Source: Bacteroidales bacterium (GTDB taxonomy: Bacteria > Bacteroidota > Bacteroidia > Bacteroidales > F082). From it: 64,000 bases of DNA. The DNA is taken from positions 1 to 64,000 of the forward strand of contig JAFYIE010000019.1 of the NCBI GenBank assembly GCA_017538795.1, written 5' to 3'. The translations under genes were made by a program, and so were the position numbers. This document shows, piece by piece, positions 27,707-37,252 of the stretch (position 1 is its first letter; each line of letters begins with the position of its first letter). Under the pieces are notes generated by a model. The model saw nothing but the letters and a program-made list of their open reading frames with translations, had not been told where the DNA came from and searched no databases.

Positions 27707-30090
27707 TGGATAGGCTTTACAAGTATATCAAGCAATACGCCGTTTTGGCAGTTTGTTTCATCGTGGCTTTGTTTGCGATGAAGACACTCGAGGTAATCTT
27801 GACAATGATTACGGGTACGGTTACAAGTCTGTCGGGATTGGTTTACGGAAACCTCATCCCGGCAGGCTTCATTATTGGAATCACGTTTTTGATATTTTTT
27901 CTGATATCATTGTTTTCGAAAAAAACAGCTTTATATGTCTCGGCGGTGTTGTTTGGGATAATGCTGCTGACAGAGACAGGTCTTTCAATCTATTATGCCA
28001 CCACTGGTATTTTGATGGGTAAAGAACTGATAATCAGGCCATTGTGGGAGATGATACACACTGTAAAGAGTGCTTTGAACATCTGGATGATAATTGGAGT
28101 CATTGTCTTTTTTATAGCATATCTTTTCGTAACTGTTTGGTTTTCAAAGAAAAATATTGGTAAACCGATTGTCTTTGCCCTCATTTTGCTTGTCGCATGT
28201 TCTATTCCGCTGTTTTTCACAATAAGGACAAATCAGGATAAAGCGGTGATAAACAAGACGTTATATTGCGTCAGGGAGTGCATTACGAAGACGGAGCTGA
28301 TGGAGGGGATGGAGTTGAGTTTGACAAAAACCGACTACAATCCGGCTGTTGTGAAGAAGTATCTTGAGATGTTTCCGGAGAGGCAAGTCATTGATAATGA
28401 ATGTCCTTTGGAAAGAAAAGATGACATTAAAAATGTGCTCGGACCATATTTCAAGAAGTCGGACGTTAAGCCTAATGTGGTGGTTATTATTGTCGAATCG
28501 CTTGGCACCGATTTGTTTGGCGTCAACGAGAACGGTTATTGCTACACTCCTTTCCTTGATTCTTTGTCGAAACATTCGCTGTTGTGGGTTAATTGCATGG
28601 CAACCACGCCGAGGAGTTTTGGCGCGGTTCCGGCTGTTACGGGTTCCGTTCCGCATGGCTTAAAGGGATTCCAGTTTGGAAACATCCCCAATCACAACAG
28701 TTTGTTCACGATTCTTGCAGACAACGGCTATTCGACAAACGCGTTTTATGCCGGGAATTTCTCTTTCGACAGGATTTATGACTACTTGGTCGCCCAGAAT
28801 ATCGATTATATGTCGCCTTTTTATGAGGAATACAAAAAGGACAAGTCGAAAGACCGCGACGGCACATATTGGGGCTATCACGATGATGTAATGTTCCAAA
28901 AAAGCATGCAAATCATTGAAAAGCAGGGGAAAAAACCGTCACTTGACCTTTTTGTAACCATTTCACAACATGAAGATTTGCAGTTGTGCGACAAAAACCG
29001 TCAGAAGAGATTTTATGACGAGGCGAAGGGGATAAACCCCTCGTCGGGGATGATTGGAAAGATGGCTTCGACGTTGTACGCCGATGATGCTATTAGGCAT
29101 TTCATGAACAGATACAATGCCTATGACAAAGAAGGCAACACCATTTTCATCATCACTGGTGATCACAGCATGAATCTGGACGCAAATAACCCTTTGGATG
29201 CCTACCATGTTCCGCTGATCATTTGGTCACCGTTGCTTGAGAGGCCGGCTCGTTTTGAAGCTGTGGTTTCGCACAACGACATCACGCCTTCGCTTTTGGA
29301 GTTGTTGAAAAACAATTACGGCATACACATGCCTGAAACAGTAAGTTGGGTGAGCGACGGTATCGACACCTTGCCAGGATTCCATTCAAACATCAGAAAT
29401 TATTTTCTGCATTACAGTCGCGAACTGAAGGATTTCGTGTGGAACGACATGTATTACACCATGGCTGACGCTGAGCATCCGGTTTCGCGCATCGTTGAAG
29501 GAGTTAAGATTGAACCACTTGACAATCAAGAAATTGCAAAGGATTTGAGTGAGAAGTTTAAGACGATGGTTTATGTTGACAATTACGTTTACTCAAATAA
29601 TAAGCTTACGAAATCGCCAATTTTAGGCGAAAAATTCGAGATGATAAAGATGGTGAAGTTGGTCGACTCAGTGTATTGCGCGTCGAAACCAGAGAAACCG
29701 AGTGTCTCGAAGCCTAAATCCACGTTGATTTATAGCGAAAAAATTGACGGAAAATATGATGAGATTAAACTTGTTATGACATCCGACATTATGTATACCG
29801 GACATGTGTGGCAGGATGCGACTATGGAATTGGTGGTTGAGTGTATAGGAAATAAAATGGAAAAAGTCTATTCGTGGGATTACATTTTGAAATACGTCAT
29901 GTCGCGTTACCCGACGGTCGGAAAATGGCAGAAAATGGAATTAACGAAGATCATCTCAGTTAATAATTCCAACGGGTTTGAGTTAAAAGTTTATATGATA
30001 CCGACGCATAAAGACGAAATGTGGGATCCGGAACATACCGTCACATTAAAAAATGTCAATATCAACATTTTAGGGCTGAAAAATCAGTAA
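27706..30090 (+). CDS. LtaS-like membrane phosphoglycerol/phosphoethanolamine transferase (sulfatase fold)
   Basis: The 794-residue protein has about five membrane helices in residues 10-170 and an extracytoplasmic alkaline-phosphatase-type domain from about 260. The metal and nucleophile sites appear as NVVVIIVESLGTDLFG and MATTPRSFGAVPAVTG, where a Thr is the expected nucleophile, and IITGDHSMNLDANNPLDAYHVPLIIW supplies further metal ligands. A beta-rich C-terminal extension of about 150 residues follows. Relatives move glycerol phosphate or phosphoethanolamine from lipids to lipoteichoic acid, periplasmic glucans or lipid A. The start overlaps the stop of the oxidoreductase (TAATG). Its 3' end overlaps the phosphodiesterase-like gene by 7 nt. 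Confidence 0.85.
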   Translation: MDRLYKYIKQYAVLAVCFIVALFAMKTLEVILTMITGTVTSLSGLVYGNLIPAGFIIGITFLIFFLISLFSKKTALYVSAVLFGIMLLTETGLSIYYATTGILMGKELIIRPLWEMIHTVKSALNIWMIIGVIVFFIAYLFVTVWFSKKNIGKPIVFALILLVACSIPLFFTIRTNQDKAVINKTLYCVRECITKTELMEGMELSLTKTDYNPAVVKKYLEMFPERQVIDNECPLERKDDIKNVLGPYFKKSDVKPNVVVIIVESLGTDLFGVNENGYCYTPFLDSLSKHSLLWVNCMATTPRSFGAVPAVTGSVPHGLKGFQFGNIPNHNSLFTILADNGYSTNAFYAGNFSFDRIYDYLVAQNIDYMSPFYEEYKKDKSKDRDGTYWGYHDDVMFQKSMQIIEKQGKKPSLDLFVTISQHEDLQLCDKNRQKRFYDEAKGINPSSGMIGKMASTLYADDAIRHFMNRYNAYDKEGNTIFIITGDHSMNLDANNPLDAYHVPLIIWSPLLERPARFEAVVSHNDITPSLLELLKNNYGIHMPETVSWVSDGIDTLPGFHSNIRNYFLHYSRELKDFVWNDMYYTMADAEHPVSRIVEGVKIEPLDNQEIAKDLSEKFKTMVYVDNYVYSNNKLTKSPILGEKFEMIKMVKLVDSVYCASKPEKPSVSKPKSTLIYSEKIDGKYDEIKLVMTSDIMYTGHVWQDATMELVVECIGNKMEKVYSWDYILKYVMSRYPTVGKWQKMELTKIISVNNSNGFELKVYMIPTHKDEMWDPEHTVTLKNVNINILGLKNQ

Positions 30091-30836
30091 TCTATCGGTT
30101 GAGGATAATCGACTAGAACTACTTTCACGTTTTTTTCGCGACATAGCATTTGTGTATGTTTGATATTTTCTTCCGTGAAATCTTTCGGAGTATCCCAAAA
30201 GTGTATATTCTGCTCTGGGAATGAGTCGCAAAGCATAGGGTAGGCGGTAAACTCGCAGCTTATCGCATCGGGATGTAAATTGTCGATTTTCTTTCTGATA
30301 GATTTGCAAACGCTGATGCTGTCGTCATGAGTGCGATGGCTCCAATAATGCAGGTTGTCGACCCACAGGATGACGTGAAAACCTTGGTTTTTGGCGTGCA
30401 GGAGGGCTTTTACATCCTGGCTTTCGACCATCATGTTGTCCTTGATACCGTATTTTGTGGCGAGGTTTTCGAGGCTTGCGACGGCTTTGTCGCAGTTTTT
30501 GTTTGAGAGGTTCTTGAAATCAATCCAATATTTCAGTTTTTGGGGATGTTTTAGCATCGCGAGCCATTCGTCGAAGGTGTTGTTTTTGTTGGCGTCGTCG
30601 TCGGTTCTGCCAATGAATAGGTCGTTTTTTTCGGCGGAATAGACAATGTCGACTTCCAGTCCGTCGAAAATGTTCTCGTATTTTGCGGCGTCGTATTTAG
30701 AGTAAACTCCGTGTTTCCAAACCTTTGATTTCGGATAGGAGAAATCGCCGTTGTCAGCCTTATCTTGACATGAATACAAGGATAAAATATTGAAAATCAA
30801 TGTTATGGCGATAATTATGACACCGTTTTTTTTCAT
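30084..30836 (-). CDS. Lipoprotein of the GDPD/PLC-like phosphodiesterase superfamily, partly degenerate
   Basis: The 250-residue protein has a lipoprotein signal ending SLYSC. The barrel begins KHGVYSKYDAAKYENIFDGLEVDIVY, matching the glycerophosphodiesterase pattern of a first histidine, then an ExD metal site. The second canonical motif, a His-Asp pair, is replaced by IGRTDDD, so the general acid histidine seems lost. LKYWIDFKNLS and VILWVDNLHYW fit later barrel strands. It could act on glycerophosphate groups added by the LtaS-like enzyme encoded convergently, or be a binding protein. The start overlaps the stop of the upstream DHHW gene (ATGA), so it is the last gene of the MBOAT operon. 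Confidence 0.6.
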   Translation of the reverse strand: MKKNGVIIIAITLIFNILSLYSCQDKADNGDFSYPKSKVWKHGVYSKYDAAKYENIFDGLEVDIVYSAEKNDLFIGRTDDDANKNNTFDEWLAMLKHPQKLKYWIDFKNLSNKNCDKAVASLENLATKYGIKDNMMVESQDVKALLHAKNQGFHVILWVDNLHYWSHRTHDDSISVCKSIRKKIDNLHPDAISCEFTAYPMLCDSFPEQNIHFWDTPKDFTEENIKHTQMLCREKNVKVVLVDYPQPIDY

Positions 30837-32359
30837 TTGAGATTCTTTTTATGGTTAACAATCCAGGTGGCTTCTTGAATCAAGGTCTCTTCGATGGTTT
30901 GATTTCTTTGTTTGGCTTTTTCCTCAACCATAGCCATCATTTTGTTTGACGACAGCAATCCGTTGACGGTACATATGGTCTCAATGTCGTTGTTTTCAAG
31001 AAGTTGTTGTTTTAGTTTTTCAAAAAGCAAGGTTTTGTTTCTCACGTCGGCGATACCTTTTTCGTTTCTAATCGTTGGGATCCCATCGCTGTCTAAGCCT
31101 TTGATTAACAGGGGGTTGTTTTTGAGTTTTTTTTCAGCATCATATCTTGAACAATGGTTTTCCGCCATAATACGTTCGGTTTCGGTATTCCAAAGGCTGT
31201 CGCTGACGCATAACCTGATGAGGGCGTCTTCGGCGAAAAAGTATGTGATTTTTTTAATCTGGGCGTTGTCGGTGAAAAAAACGATGAAATCGGAATTCAG
31301 GATTTCATAAAGACGGTCGACATTCTCAATCGGGCGGCTGTTGCTGAAATTAGGGTCGAGATACTCTGTTTTGTTGTAAAACCAGTATTTCACGTCGCTA
31401 AAGACATCGTAAAGTGGAATATATTGGTTAAAAGCCCTGAAAAATGAGTTTCCAACAAAAATGGCGTTCATTTTCACCGCGTTGGAGTCGGCGGCGACGG
31501 TCACTTCCCTTTCGTAATACTTGTAATCGGAAAGTTTTATCGGACGCATCAGGTTGAGTCCGTATTCCAGGTCGCGGATTACGTGTTTGGTTTTTGCGCT
31601 GTTTTCCTTTTTGCCTCCAATGTGTATCTTAGGCATCACGATATTTTTTTGGTTAGCCATGAAGCGGAATACAGTGTCGGCGGCGTAGACAGCGGGGAAC
31701 ACCCAGTGCGCCGAGGCTTGAGGAATGGCAGGGAAGTCGAGTGTGTCCTGAACTTTCTTAAACCATGCATTTATATCGATATAAGGGAAATCGTATTTTT
31801 CGAACTCTTTTTTGAAGAAATCGCAAGCGTGAAAGGCTGTGGTGTCGAAATCCCTTTCCGGAAGGTATTGCGGATACATATCGGCCTTGTCGGGTGAGAT
31901 GAAATACATCATCTCGATGCCGTAATCTTTTAGCACGCCCCTCAATTTGTTGAGAACGAGCATCTTTCTGTCCAGATTCTTTTCAGCTTCGTTTTTATCG
32001 ACCCAATCGAAGGTGTCCTTGCCGTAATACTCTTTGACATTAAAGTTGAAATACAGCCAGTTGTCCTTGCCAATCGCGACCTCTTCGCTGTAGGATTTAT
32101 GGTAAAAATCCCAAAGATATTGGTTGAAAAGGCGAATAGCCATCTCACGGAAGCCGAAATTGTTTCTCAGATATTTTTCAAGAGAAGCCTGATATCTGTT
32201 GTTGTAGAAATCATCGAATTTCAATTGCGGTTTTTTGACTTCATAGGTTACGCCTTCCAACTGTTTCAAGTTAAACAAATGGGCTTCGCCTTGAAACAGC
32301 ATCAGAAATAAGACTCCTAATGTCGTGAAACACAATATATTGCTGATGGTTTTCCTCAT
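30833..32359 (-). CDS. DHHW/AlgX-like SGNH-fold protein, paralogue 1 (O-acetyl transfer partner of MBOAT)
   Basis: The 508-residue protein has a signal anchor (residues 5-25) and an AlgX/AlgJ-like periplasmic domain. Conserved family blocks are FGFREMAIRLFNQYLWDF near 68-85, ISPDKADMYPQYLPE near 154-168, SAHW with His218, AADT with Asp228 and FVGNSFF with Ser305. AlgX and AlgJ use Asp-x-His and Ser to move acetyl groups to alginate; here the position two before His is Ser216, not Asp. A C-terminal extension with IPTIRNEK is shared only with the paralogue at 38674-40299. The gene starts 1 nt after the MBOAT stop codon. Confidence 0.8.
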   Translation of the reverse strand: MRKTISNILCFTTLGVLFLMLFQGEAHLFNLKQLEGVTYEVKKPQLKFDDFYNNRYQASLEKYLRNNFGFREMAIRLFNQYLWDFYHKSYSEEVAIGKDNWLYFNFNVKEYYGKDTFDWVDKNEAEKNLDRKMLVLNKLRGVLKDYGIEMMYFISPDKADMYPQYLPERDFDTTAFHACDFFKKEFEKYDFPYIDINAWFKKVQDTLDFPAIPQASAHWVFPAVYAADTVFRFMANQKNIVMPKIHIGGKKENSAKTKHVIRDLEYGLNLMRPIKLSDYKYYEREVTVAADSNAVKMNAIFVGNSFFRAFNQYIPLYDVFSDVKYWFYNKTEYLDPNFSNSRPIENVDRLYEILNSDFIVFFTDNAQIKKITYFFAEDALIRLCVSDSLWNTETERIMAENHCSRYDAEKKLKNNPLLIKGLDSDGIPTIRNEKGIADVRNKTLLFEKLKQQLLENNDIETICTVNGLLSSNKMMAMVEEKAKQRNQTIEETLIQEATWIVNHKKNLK

Positions 32360-32360
32360 T

Positions 32361-33779
32361 TTAGAACCTGAAGTAGATGAATGGGCTGAATCCTACGGCG
32401 TTGAATGCTCCGAGGCATAAAAACAGCATGAATATCGCTAAAATCCATGCTATCACCATGCCAGAAACTGAATATTCCTTGTAGAATATGGCGTCTTGAA
32501 GCTTCTTTCCGAACGGCAGGAGCGTCAGGAAGGAGAACGCCAGTGCCACTATGAGTGTGGTGTAGAACTGTGAGTCGGCTTTGATGCTGAGCGTGCTGAA
32601 GTCGAAGGCGAAGAGCCGCCCGATGAAGGTGAACACGTCGTGGAGGTTCTCAATCCTGAAGATAGACCATCCAACCATTGCGATGATGAAGGTGAGGATG
32701 ACGCTTGGAGCCTTACCGATTTTTTCGTAGAATTTCTTCAATCCCATGCGTTCGAGCACGAGCCAGAATCCGTGATAGGCACCCCAGATGACGAAGTTCC
32801 AGCTTGCGCCGTGCCACAATCCTGATAGGAGGAACACCACCCAGAGGTTAAAGTACATGCGGCGTTTCGAGCAGCGGTTGCCTCCAAGCGGGATGTAAAG
32901 GTAGTTGCGCATGAAAGCGCCAAGTGTCATGTGCCAGCGGCGCCAAAACTCAGTGATACTTTGTGAGTTATACGGGTTGTCGAAGTTTTCCGGGAAGTGG
33001 AACCCCATGATTTTGCCGAGACCGATAGCCATGTCGGAATAACCAGCGAAGTCGAAGTAAAGTTGCATGGTGTAGGCTGCGATGGTAATCCATGCGGTGC
33101 CGCTGTCCATGATAGCCAAATCGCCGGCAAGAAGCTTGTCAACTTGGAAACCTATGACATCGGCGATGAGAACTTTCTTCGAGAGACCGATAATGAAACG
33201 GTAGAATCCATGCAGAAACTCTTGTGCGCTGTATTCACGATGGCGAATCTCACCCTCGATGTCGCAGTAACGCACGATAGGACCGGCGATGAGCTGCGGA
33301 AACATCATGATGTAGACGATGTAGTCGGATAGCTTCTCCATAGGCTCGTTGTTGCCGCGGTAAGTGTCGATGACATACGTTATCGACTGGAAAGTGAAGA
33401 ACGAGATGCCAATCGGCAACAGCACCTTCGCCATCCGGATGGCGTTGGCACCAAACAGCCCAATTAGCGCATTGATGTTGTCAATCAGGAAGTTAGCGTA
33501 TTTGTAATAGACCAAAAGTCCGAGACTTATGATGATCGCCAAGGCGCAGTAAAGTTTCTTGAGCCTGGGTTTCCCTGTTTTCCGCATCATTTTCACCAAA
33601 TAGAAATTGGCGATGGTCGAACCGAGAAGGAAAAGTATGAAATCGGGCGCGCCATAAGCGTAAAACACTATCGAAAACAATAGAATCACATAATTCCTGA
33701 ACTTCCTCGGGCAAATGAAATAGCATGCCAGGAAAACCGGCAGGAAATAAAGTAAGAAAACGTTGCTGCTGAATACCAT
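32361..33779 (-). CDS. MBOAT-family membrane O-acyltransferase (AlgI-like)
   Basis: The 472-residue polytopic protein carries the MBOAT signatures: FFTFQSITYVIDTYRG, FPQLIAGPIVRYCDI, YFDFAGYSDMAIGLGKIMGF, FWRRWHMTLGAFMRNYLYIPLGGNR and GLWHGASWNFVIWGAYHG, the last holding the catalytic histidine. AlgI moves acetyl groups from a cytoplasmic donor across the inner membrane for transfer to a polysaccharide by AlgJ/AlgX-type partners. It leads an operon with one DHHW paralogue and the phosphodiesterase-like lipoprotein. Three further DHHW paralogues follow on the other side. No glycosyltransferases are in the window, so the acylated polymer is unknown. Confidence 0.93.
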   Translation of the reverse strand: MVFSSNVFLLYFLPVFLACYFICPRKFRNYVILLFSIVFYAYGAPDFILFLLGSTIANFYLVKMMRKTGKPRLKKLYCALAIIISLGLLVYYKYANFLIDNINALIGLFGANAIRMAKVLLPIGISFFTFQSITYVIDTYRGNNEPMEKLSDYIVYIMMFPQLIAGPIVRYCDIEGEIRHREYSAQEFLHGFYRFIIGLSKKVLIADVIGFQVDKLLAGDLAIMDSGTAWITIAAYTMQLYFDFAGYSDMAIGLGKIMGFHFPENFDNPYNSQSITEFWRRWHMTLGAFMRNYLYIPLGGNRCSKRRMYFNLWVVFLLSGLWHGASWNFVIWGAYHGFWLVLERMGLKKFYEKIGKAPSVILTFIIAMVGWSIFRIENLHDVFTFIGRLFAFDFSTLSIKADSQFYTTLIVALAFSFLTLLPFGKKLQDAIFYKEYSVSGMVIAWILAIFMLFLCLGAFNAVGFSPFIYFRF

Positions 33780-33798
33780 TTCTCTAATTTTTGATTTG

Positions 33799-33806
33799 CA
33801 AAGTTA
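33799..33806 (-). promoter_or_regulatory. -7 box TAACTTTG of the MBOAT operon
   Basis: An exact TAnnTTTG match on the minus strand, 19 nt upstream of the MBOAT start codon. The -33 element is not clear. Confidence 0.55.
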
Positions 33807-33847
33807 CATAAATTTATTCAAATAATCATCTTTCTGAAAAAAATATG

Positions 33848-33855
33848 TATTTTTG
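33848..33855 (+). promoter_or_regulatory. -7 box TATTTTTG of the GH16-like lipoprotein gene
   Basis: An exact TAnnTTTG match 20 nt upstream of the ATG at 33876. With the opposing box at 33799-33806 it forms a compact divergent promoter of under 100 nt between the two arms of the O-acylation locus. Confidence 0.6.
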
Positions 33856-33875
33856 CAATTCAAAACAGATGCTAT

Positions 33876-35834
33876 ATGAGAAATAGATTTTGGTTTTTAT
33901 TGCTTCCGTTGGTTGTTTTTATGATGTTTTCGTGTGATGAAAACAGAGAGGATATGTCATTTTGTCCTATGGCTAATTTTCCTGAAGGAGATGTGGTGCG
34001 TTTGGATATGGATTTGCAAGGTGTTGTAAATAAAGGGATTGTGATTCCTTCCCAACGGCAGAATGAAGCTGGTTTTGTTTTTAAATTCAGAGGAAAGAAA
34101 GGTCAATATTATAAGATTTATTATCAGAATGAGAGTTATAAATTCGATGAAAACAGTGATTATGGAACTGAAAATTTTTATGGCAGTTGGGAGGATGTGA
34201 ACGTCGGATTTAAGAAAGTGGAGAAAGACGGCATAGTCGTTGATACGCTGAGAATTGTAGGAAATCCTCGTGATGAGCGCAAATATTACGGAACAGATGT
34301 CTCAAAAAAACTCTATACTCAGGAGATTTTGGATGGTTATATTGAAAGCATAAAAAACAGCCCTAAATATTATAATTCGATTTTGAAGAAAGCCGAAAAA
34401 AATGGCTATACTGTTGAGCAGCAGCTCACCCTCGATGCCATGTGGCTGATAAACGACAACAAAAACAAAGGCGACTGCAACCATCGTTGGAAACGCAATC
34501 CGCGTGCGGGTGTCTACTCGTTCATGCTTGTGGTTTGCGACGACGAGGAGACCTTGAAAACGTTGGATGAGCGTGTTGTCGACATTTCGAAGACTGACGA
34601 ACATGGGGCGTTTGTCAACCCGTATGCGTATTTTGCGAAAAACAGGGACAAAGTGAATGTGGCGGTGAGCCCGCGCGTGTTGAAAACACGCGCGGTGATA
34701 ACGCCGGAGGCAGGCGTCTTCATCGATGAGCTGAAGGTTAAAACCAACGAATACGACATCGTGGAATCAAAAAAGATTGGCACTTCGGAAAAGCTTTACG
34801 AGGACGCGCTTTTCGAGCAGTTCTTTTGTCAGGTGAGCAAGCAGTTCACCTTGAGAAACATCCCGGTGATAAAAGACGTGGTGAGCGACGACGACCCATA
34901 TACCATGGCGGAATACGAAGCCAACAAGACACGTTTTGACAGCACTGAACTCAAACACAACCATCCCGTTGAGAGCCGCCTGCTGGGTGCCACACTGCGT
35001 ATCGACGAGGATAAAAACGGACTGGTGCTGATAAATCCTGGAAACGACGACATCGAAAACCTCAAGAAAGAATCGACAGGCGTGAGGACGCGCGTGGGAT
35101 TCACCTACGGTAAGTTCCGCGGCAAAATAAAATTCCCGGTGATGCTCAACGACGAGAACATCTGGAACGGTCTGACAAACGCGTTCTGGCTCCTCAACCA
35201 GGACAACCACGCCTGGAACAACCGCCGGCCGAGCAAAAGCGGATATATCAACAGGTCGGACGACTCCGATAACCCAAAACGTCTGACCGATTATTTCTAT
35301 TCGGAAATAGACATTGAAATTGTTAAAGCCTCAAAATATTGGCCTGTAAGCTATTATAATTCACGCGAGAAAAAGAGAAAAGTCGAAGATGGCACCAAAA
35401 ATAACGAGGTGATGTATGCCTGCACCAACTGGGATCTCGCGTCGAGCGACCCGAAAAAGTTCAAATCGGGTATCAGCATCATTAACCATGAGGGTCACGA
35501 CTATGAGGCGATGCGCTGGACAAAACTTTACAAAGCACTGACAATCAGGACTCCAATTAGCAACGAAGTCTTTAAAAACGATTATTATTATTACGAGATA
35601 GAATGGCGTCCGACTGAAATAATCTGGCGTATAGGACCGACTCCTGACGATATGCATGTGGTTGGTTATATGAACGAAGAAAACACATGCATACCTAACA
35701 ACCAGATGATTTGCATCATGACGCAGGAATACCATTATTCGGAATGGTGGCCGCCAGTTGTGTTTTGGCAAGGTCTCATTCCATATAACAAAACCGACAT
35801 CGAAGGCGAGATTTTTGAGATAGTGGTGGAATAA
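33876..35834 (+). CDS. Large lipoprotein with C-terminal GH16-like (concanavalin-type) domain
   Basis: The 652-residue protein has a lipoprotein signal ending MMFSC. The N-terminal 380 residues are not recognised. The C-terminal part from about 395 looks like a GH16 jelly roll: FTYGKFRGKIKFP, LTNAFWLLNQ, then SEIDIEIV with the ExDxE catalytic pattern as Glu477, Asp479, Glu481, and YYYEIEWRPTEIIWRIG. GH16 enzymes cut beta-glucans and galactans or transfer their chains. Because the gene lies between the MBOAT operon and a DHHW gene (14 nt downstream), it may trim or remodel the polymer that the locus acylates. The GH16 call is inference from motif order and is not proven. Confidence 0.65.
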   Translation: MRNRFWFLLLPLVVFMMFSCDENREDMSFCPMANFPEGDVVRLDMDLQGVVNKGIVIPSQRQNEAGFVFKFRGKKGQYYKIYYQNESYKFDENSDYGTENFYGSWEDVNVGFKKVEKDGIVVDTLRIVGNPRDERKYYGTDVSKKLYTQEILDGYIESIKNSPKYYNSILKKAEKNGYTVEQQLTLDAMWLINDNKNKGDCNHRWKRNPRAGVYSFMLVVCDDEETLKTLDERVVDISKTDEHGAFVNPYAYFAKNRDKVNVAVSPRVLKTRAVITPEAGVFIDELKVKTNEYDIVESKKIGTSEKLYEDALFEQFFCQVSKQFTLRNIPVIKDVVSDDDPYTMAEYEANKTRFDSTELKHNHPVESRLLGATLRIDEDKNGLVLINPGNDDIENLKKESTGVRTRVGFTYGKFRGKIKFPVMLNDENIWNGLTNAFWLLNQDNHAWNNRRPSKSGYINRSDDSDNPKRLTDYFYSEIDIEIVKASKYWPVSYYNSREKKRKVEDGTKNNEVMYACTNWDLASSDPKKFKSGISIINHEGHDYEAMRWTKLYKALTIRTPISNEVFKNDYYYYEIEWRPTEIIWRIGPTPDDMHVVGYMNEENTCIPNNQMICIMTQEYHYSEWWPPVVFWQGLIPYNKTDIEGEIFEIVVE

Positions 35835-35848
35835 AAGGGCTTAGAAGT

Positions 35849-37252
35849 ATGAGAAACAGGAGATTATATATCGCATTTTTTGTTCTGACGATCGTTCTGC
35901 TAACCCTTCCGGCGGTGCAACAACATAGCAAATTGTTCAAGGTAAAAAAGCTTAATGGTGTCACTGTAGCAACGAAACAGCCTAAGTTGAGCCTCCAGTC
36001 TTTCATGTCAGGTGAATACCAAAAGCAGGAAGACAAATATCTTGCCGAATATATCGGTTTCCGCGAACATTTTATCCGCTGCTACAACCAGCTTGCTTGG
36101 TCGCTGTTCAGAAAGACACAAAACAAGACGCTTTTCATCAATCACGACAACTGGATTTTCAATGATTTCACCATTAGGCATCACTATGGGCAGTCGATGT
36201 ATGATTTCAGGAACAGCAATGAAGCTATGCTCGAAAAAATGCAGGCAGACGCGCGAATGTTGTGGCTGCTTCAGAATGTGTTGAAGGAATACGGCGTATC
36301 GTTCTTTGTTTGCCTGGCACCGGGGAAAGACATGGTTTGCTCCGAACATGTTCCCGAAGTGGAAGGTTTCACTCGTCCTCGTGGCATCAGGGCTATCGAA
36401 TATTATCCGCATGTTTTTGATTCTTTGGGTATCAATTACATTGATTTTCAAAGCTATTGCATGGCTATTAAGGATACGGTTTCCTATCCGTTATATCTTA
36501 AATCATCGTCACATTGGAGCAACCAGGCTTCGGTGTTTGCCGCCGACACGCTTTTCCGATACATGGAGGAGCTGAGTGGCCTCAATATCCATAATTTCAG
36601 CATTGGAGAAGAATATGTCGACAAGACCCGTTATCCTGATGCCGACCTCGAGGACTTGATGAATCTGCTTTGGCCGATAGAGACGGGCATGAAGCGTTAC
36701 AATAGGATAAGCATCGACAACGACACTACTGCCGTGAAGCCAAAATGGCTTACTGTGGGCGATTCCTATTACCAGGGATTCCTCTACAATATGTCTTTGG
36801 ATTCATATTTCGATACATATCACTATTGGTATTACAACAAGATTGTCTACAACGACCCGCTTCACAGCGATGTGAAAGATGTGGATATCCTCCAGGAGCT
36901 GCTGTCGAGCGACATTGTGATGGTAATTTATGCCCCGAGCAATCTGTTTGATATTAACCGTCAGTTCCTTACGCGAGCGCTTTTTGAGCTGTTTTTTGAT
37001 GAGGAAGTTGTTTATTCAAAACTTGAAGACTTGAAGAAAACCATCAGAAATTCGGAAAAATGGTATGCTTCGGTTAAACAAAATGCAGCCAACAGAGGTA
37101 TAGATGTGGATCATGCAGTGGATGAAAATGCCATATATACATTGTACAGCATGCCTGGAAATTATTTTGACGAGTTCAAGTCTGATGCGGTGCCTTCTTG
37201 CAGAAACAGCCGTGTTTACAAGGTCTTGGAAGAAATCAACGATAATAGATGA
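35849..37252 (+). CDS. DHHW/AlgX-like protein, paralogue 2
   Basis: The 467-residue protein has a signal anchor (residues 6-24) and the DHHW/AlgX-like domain. It aligns without gaps with the first 310 residues of the convergent neighbour at 37216-38613: IGFREHFIRCYNQLAWSLF, LAPGKDMVCSEHVP, SSHW with His222, AADT with Asp233 and TVGDSYY with Ser306. The position of the usual catalytic Asp is Ser220. It follows the GH16-like lipoprotein in the same transcript, and its last 37 nt overlap the 3' end of the next gene on the other strand. The expected role is acyl transfer to, or binding of, the surface polymer in the periplasm. Confidence 0.78.
   Translation: MRNRRLYIAFFVLTIVLLTLPAVQQHSKLFKVKKLNGVTVATKQPKLSLQSFMSGEYQKQEDKYLAEYIGFREHFIRCYNQLAWSLFRKTQNKTLFINHDNWIFNDFTIRHHYGQSMYDFRNSNEAMLEKMQADARMLWLLQNVLKEYGVSFFVCLAPGKDMVCSEHVPEVEGFTRPRGIRAIEYYPHVFDSLGINYIDFQSYCMAIKDTVSYPLYLKSSSHWSNQASVFAADTLFRYMEELSGLNIHNFSIGEEYVDKTRYPDADLEDLMNLLWPIETGMKRYNRISIDNDTTAVKPKWLTVGDSYYQGFLYNMSLDSYFDTYHYWYYNKIVYNDPLHSDVKDVDILQELLSSDIVMVIYAPSNLFDINRQFLTRALFELFFDEEVVYSKLEDLKKTIRNSEKWYASVKQNAANRGIDVDHAVDENAIYTLYSMPGNYFDEFKSDAVPSCRNSRVYKVLEEINDNR

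Noticed and set aside
34676..34698. Inverted repeat CGCGTGTTGAAAACACGCG in the GH16-like lipoprotein gene as a terminator or operator
   Set aside because: It lies deep in a coding region, has no T-run and the frame is continuous; one such short palindrome in 64 kb is not remarkable.
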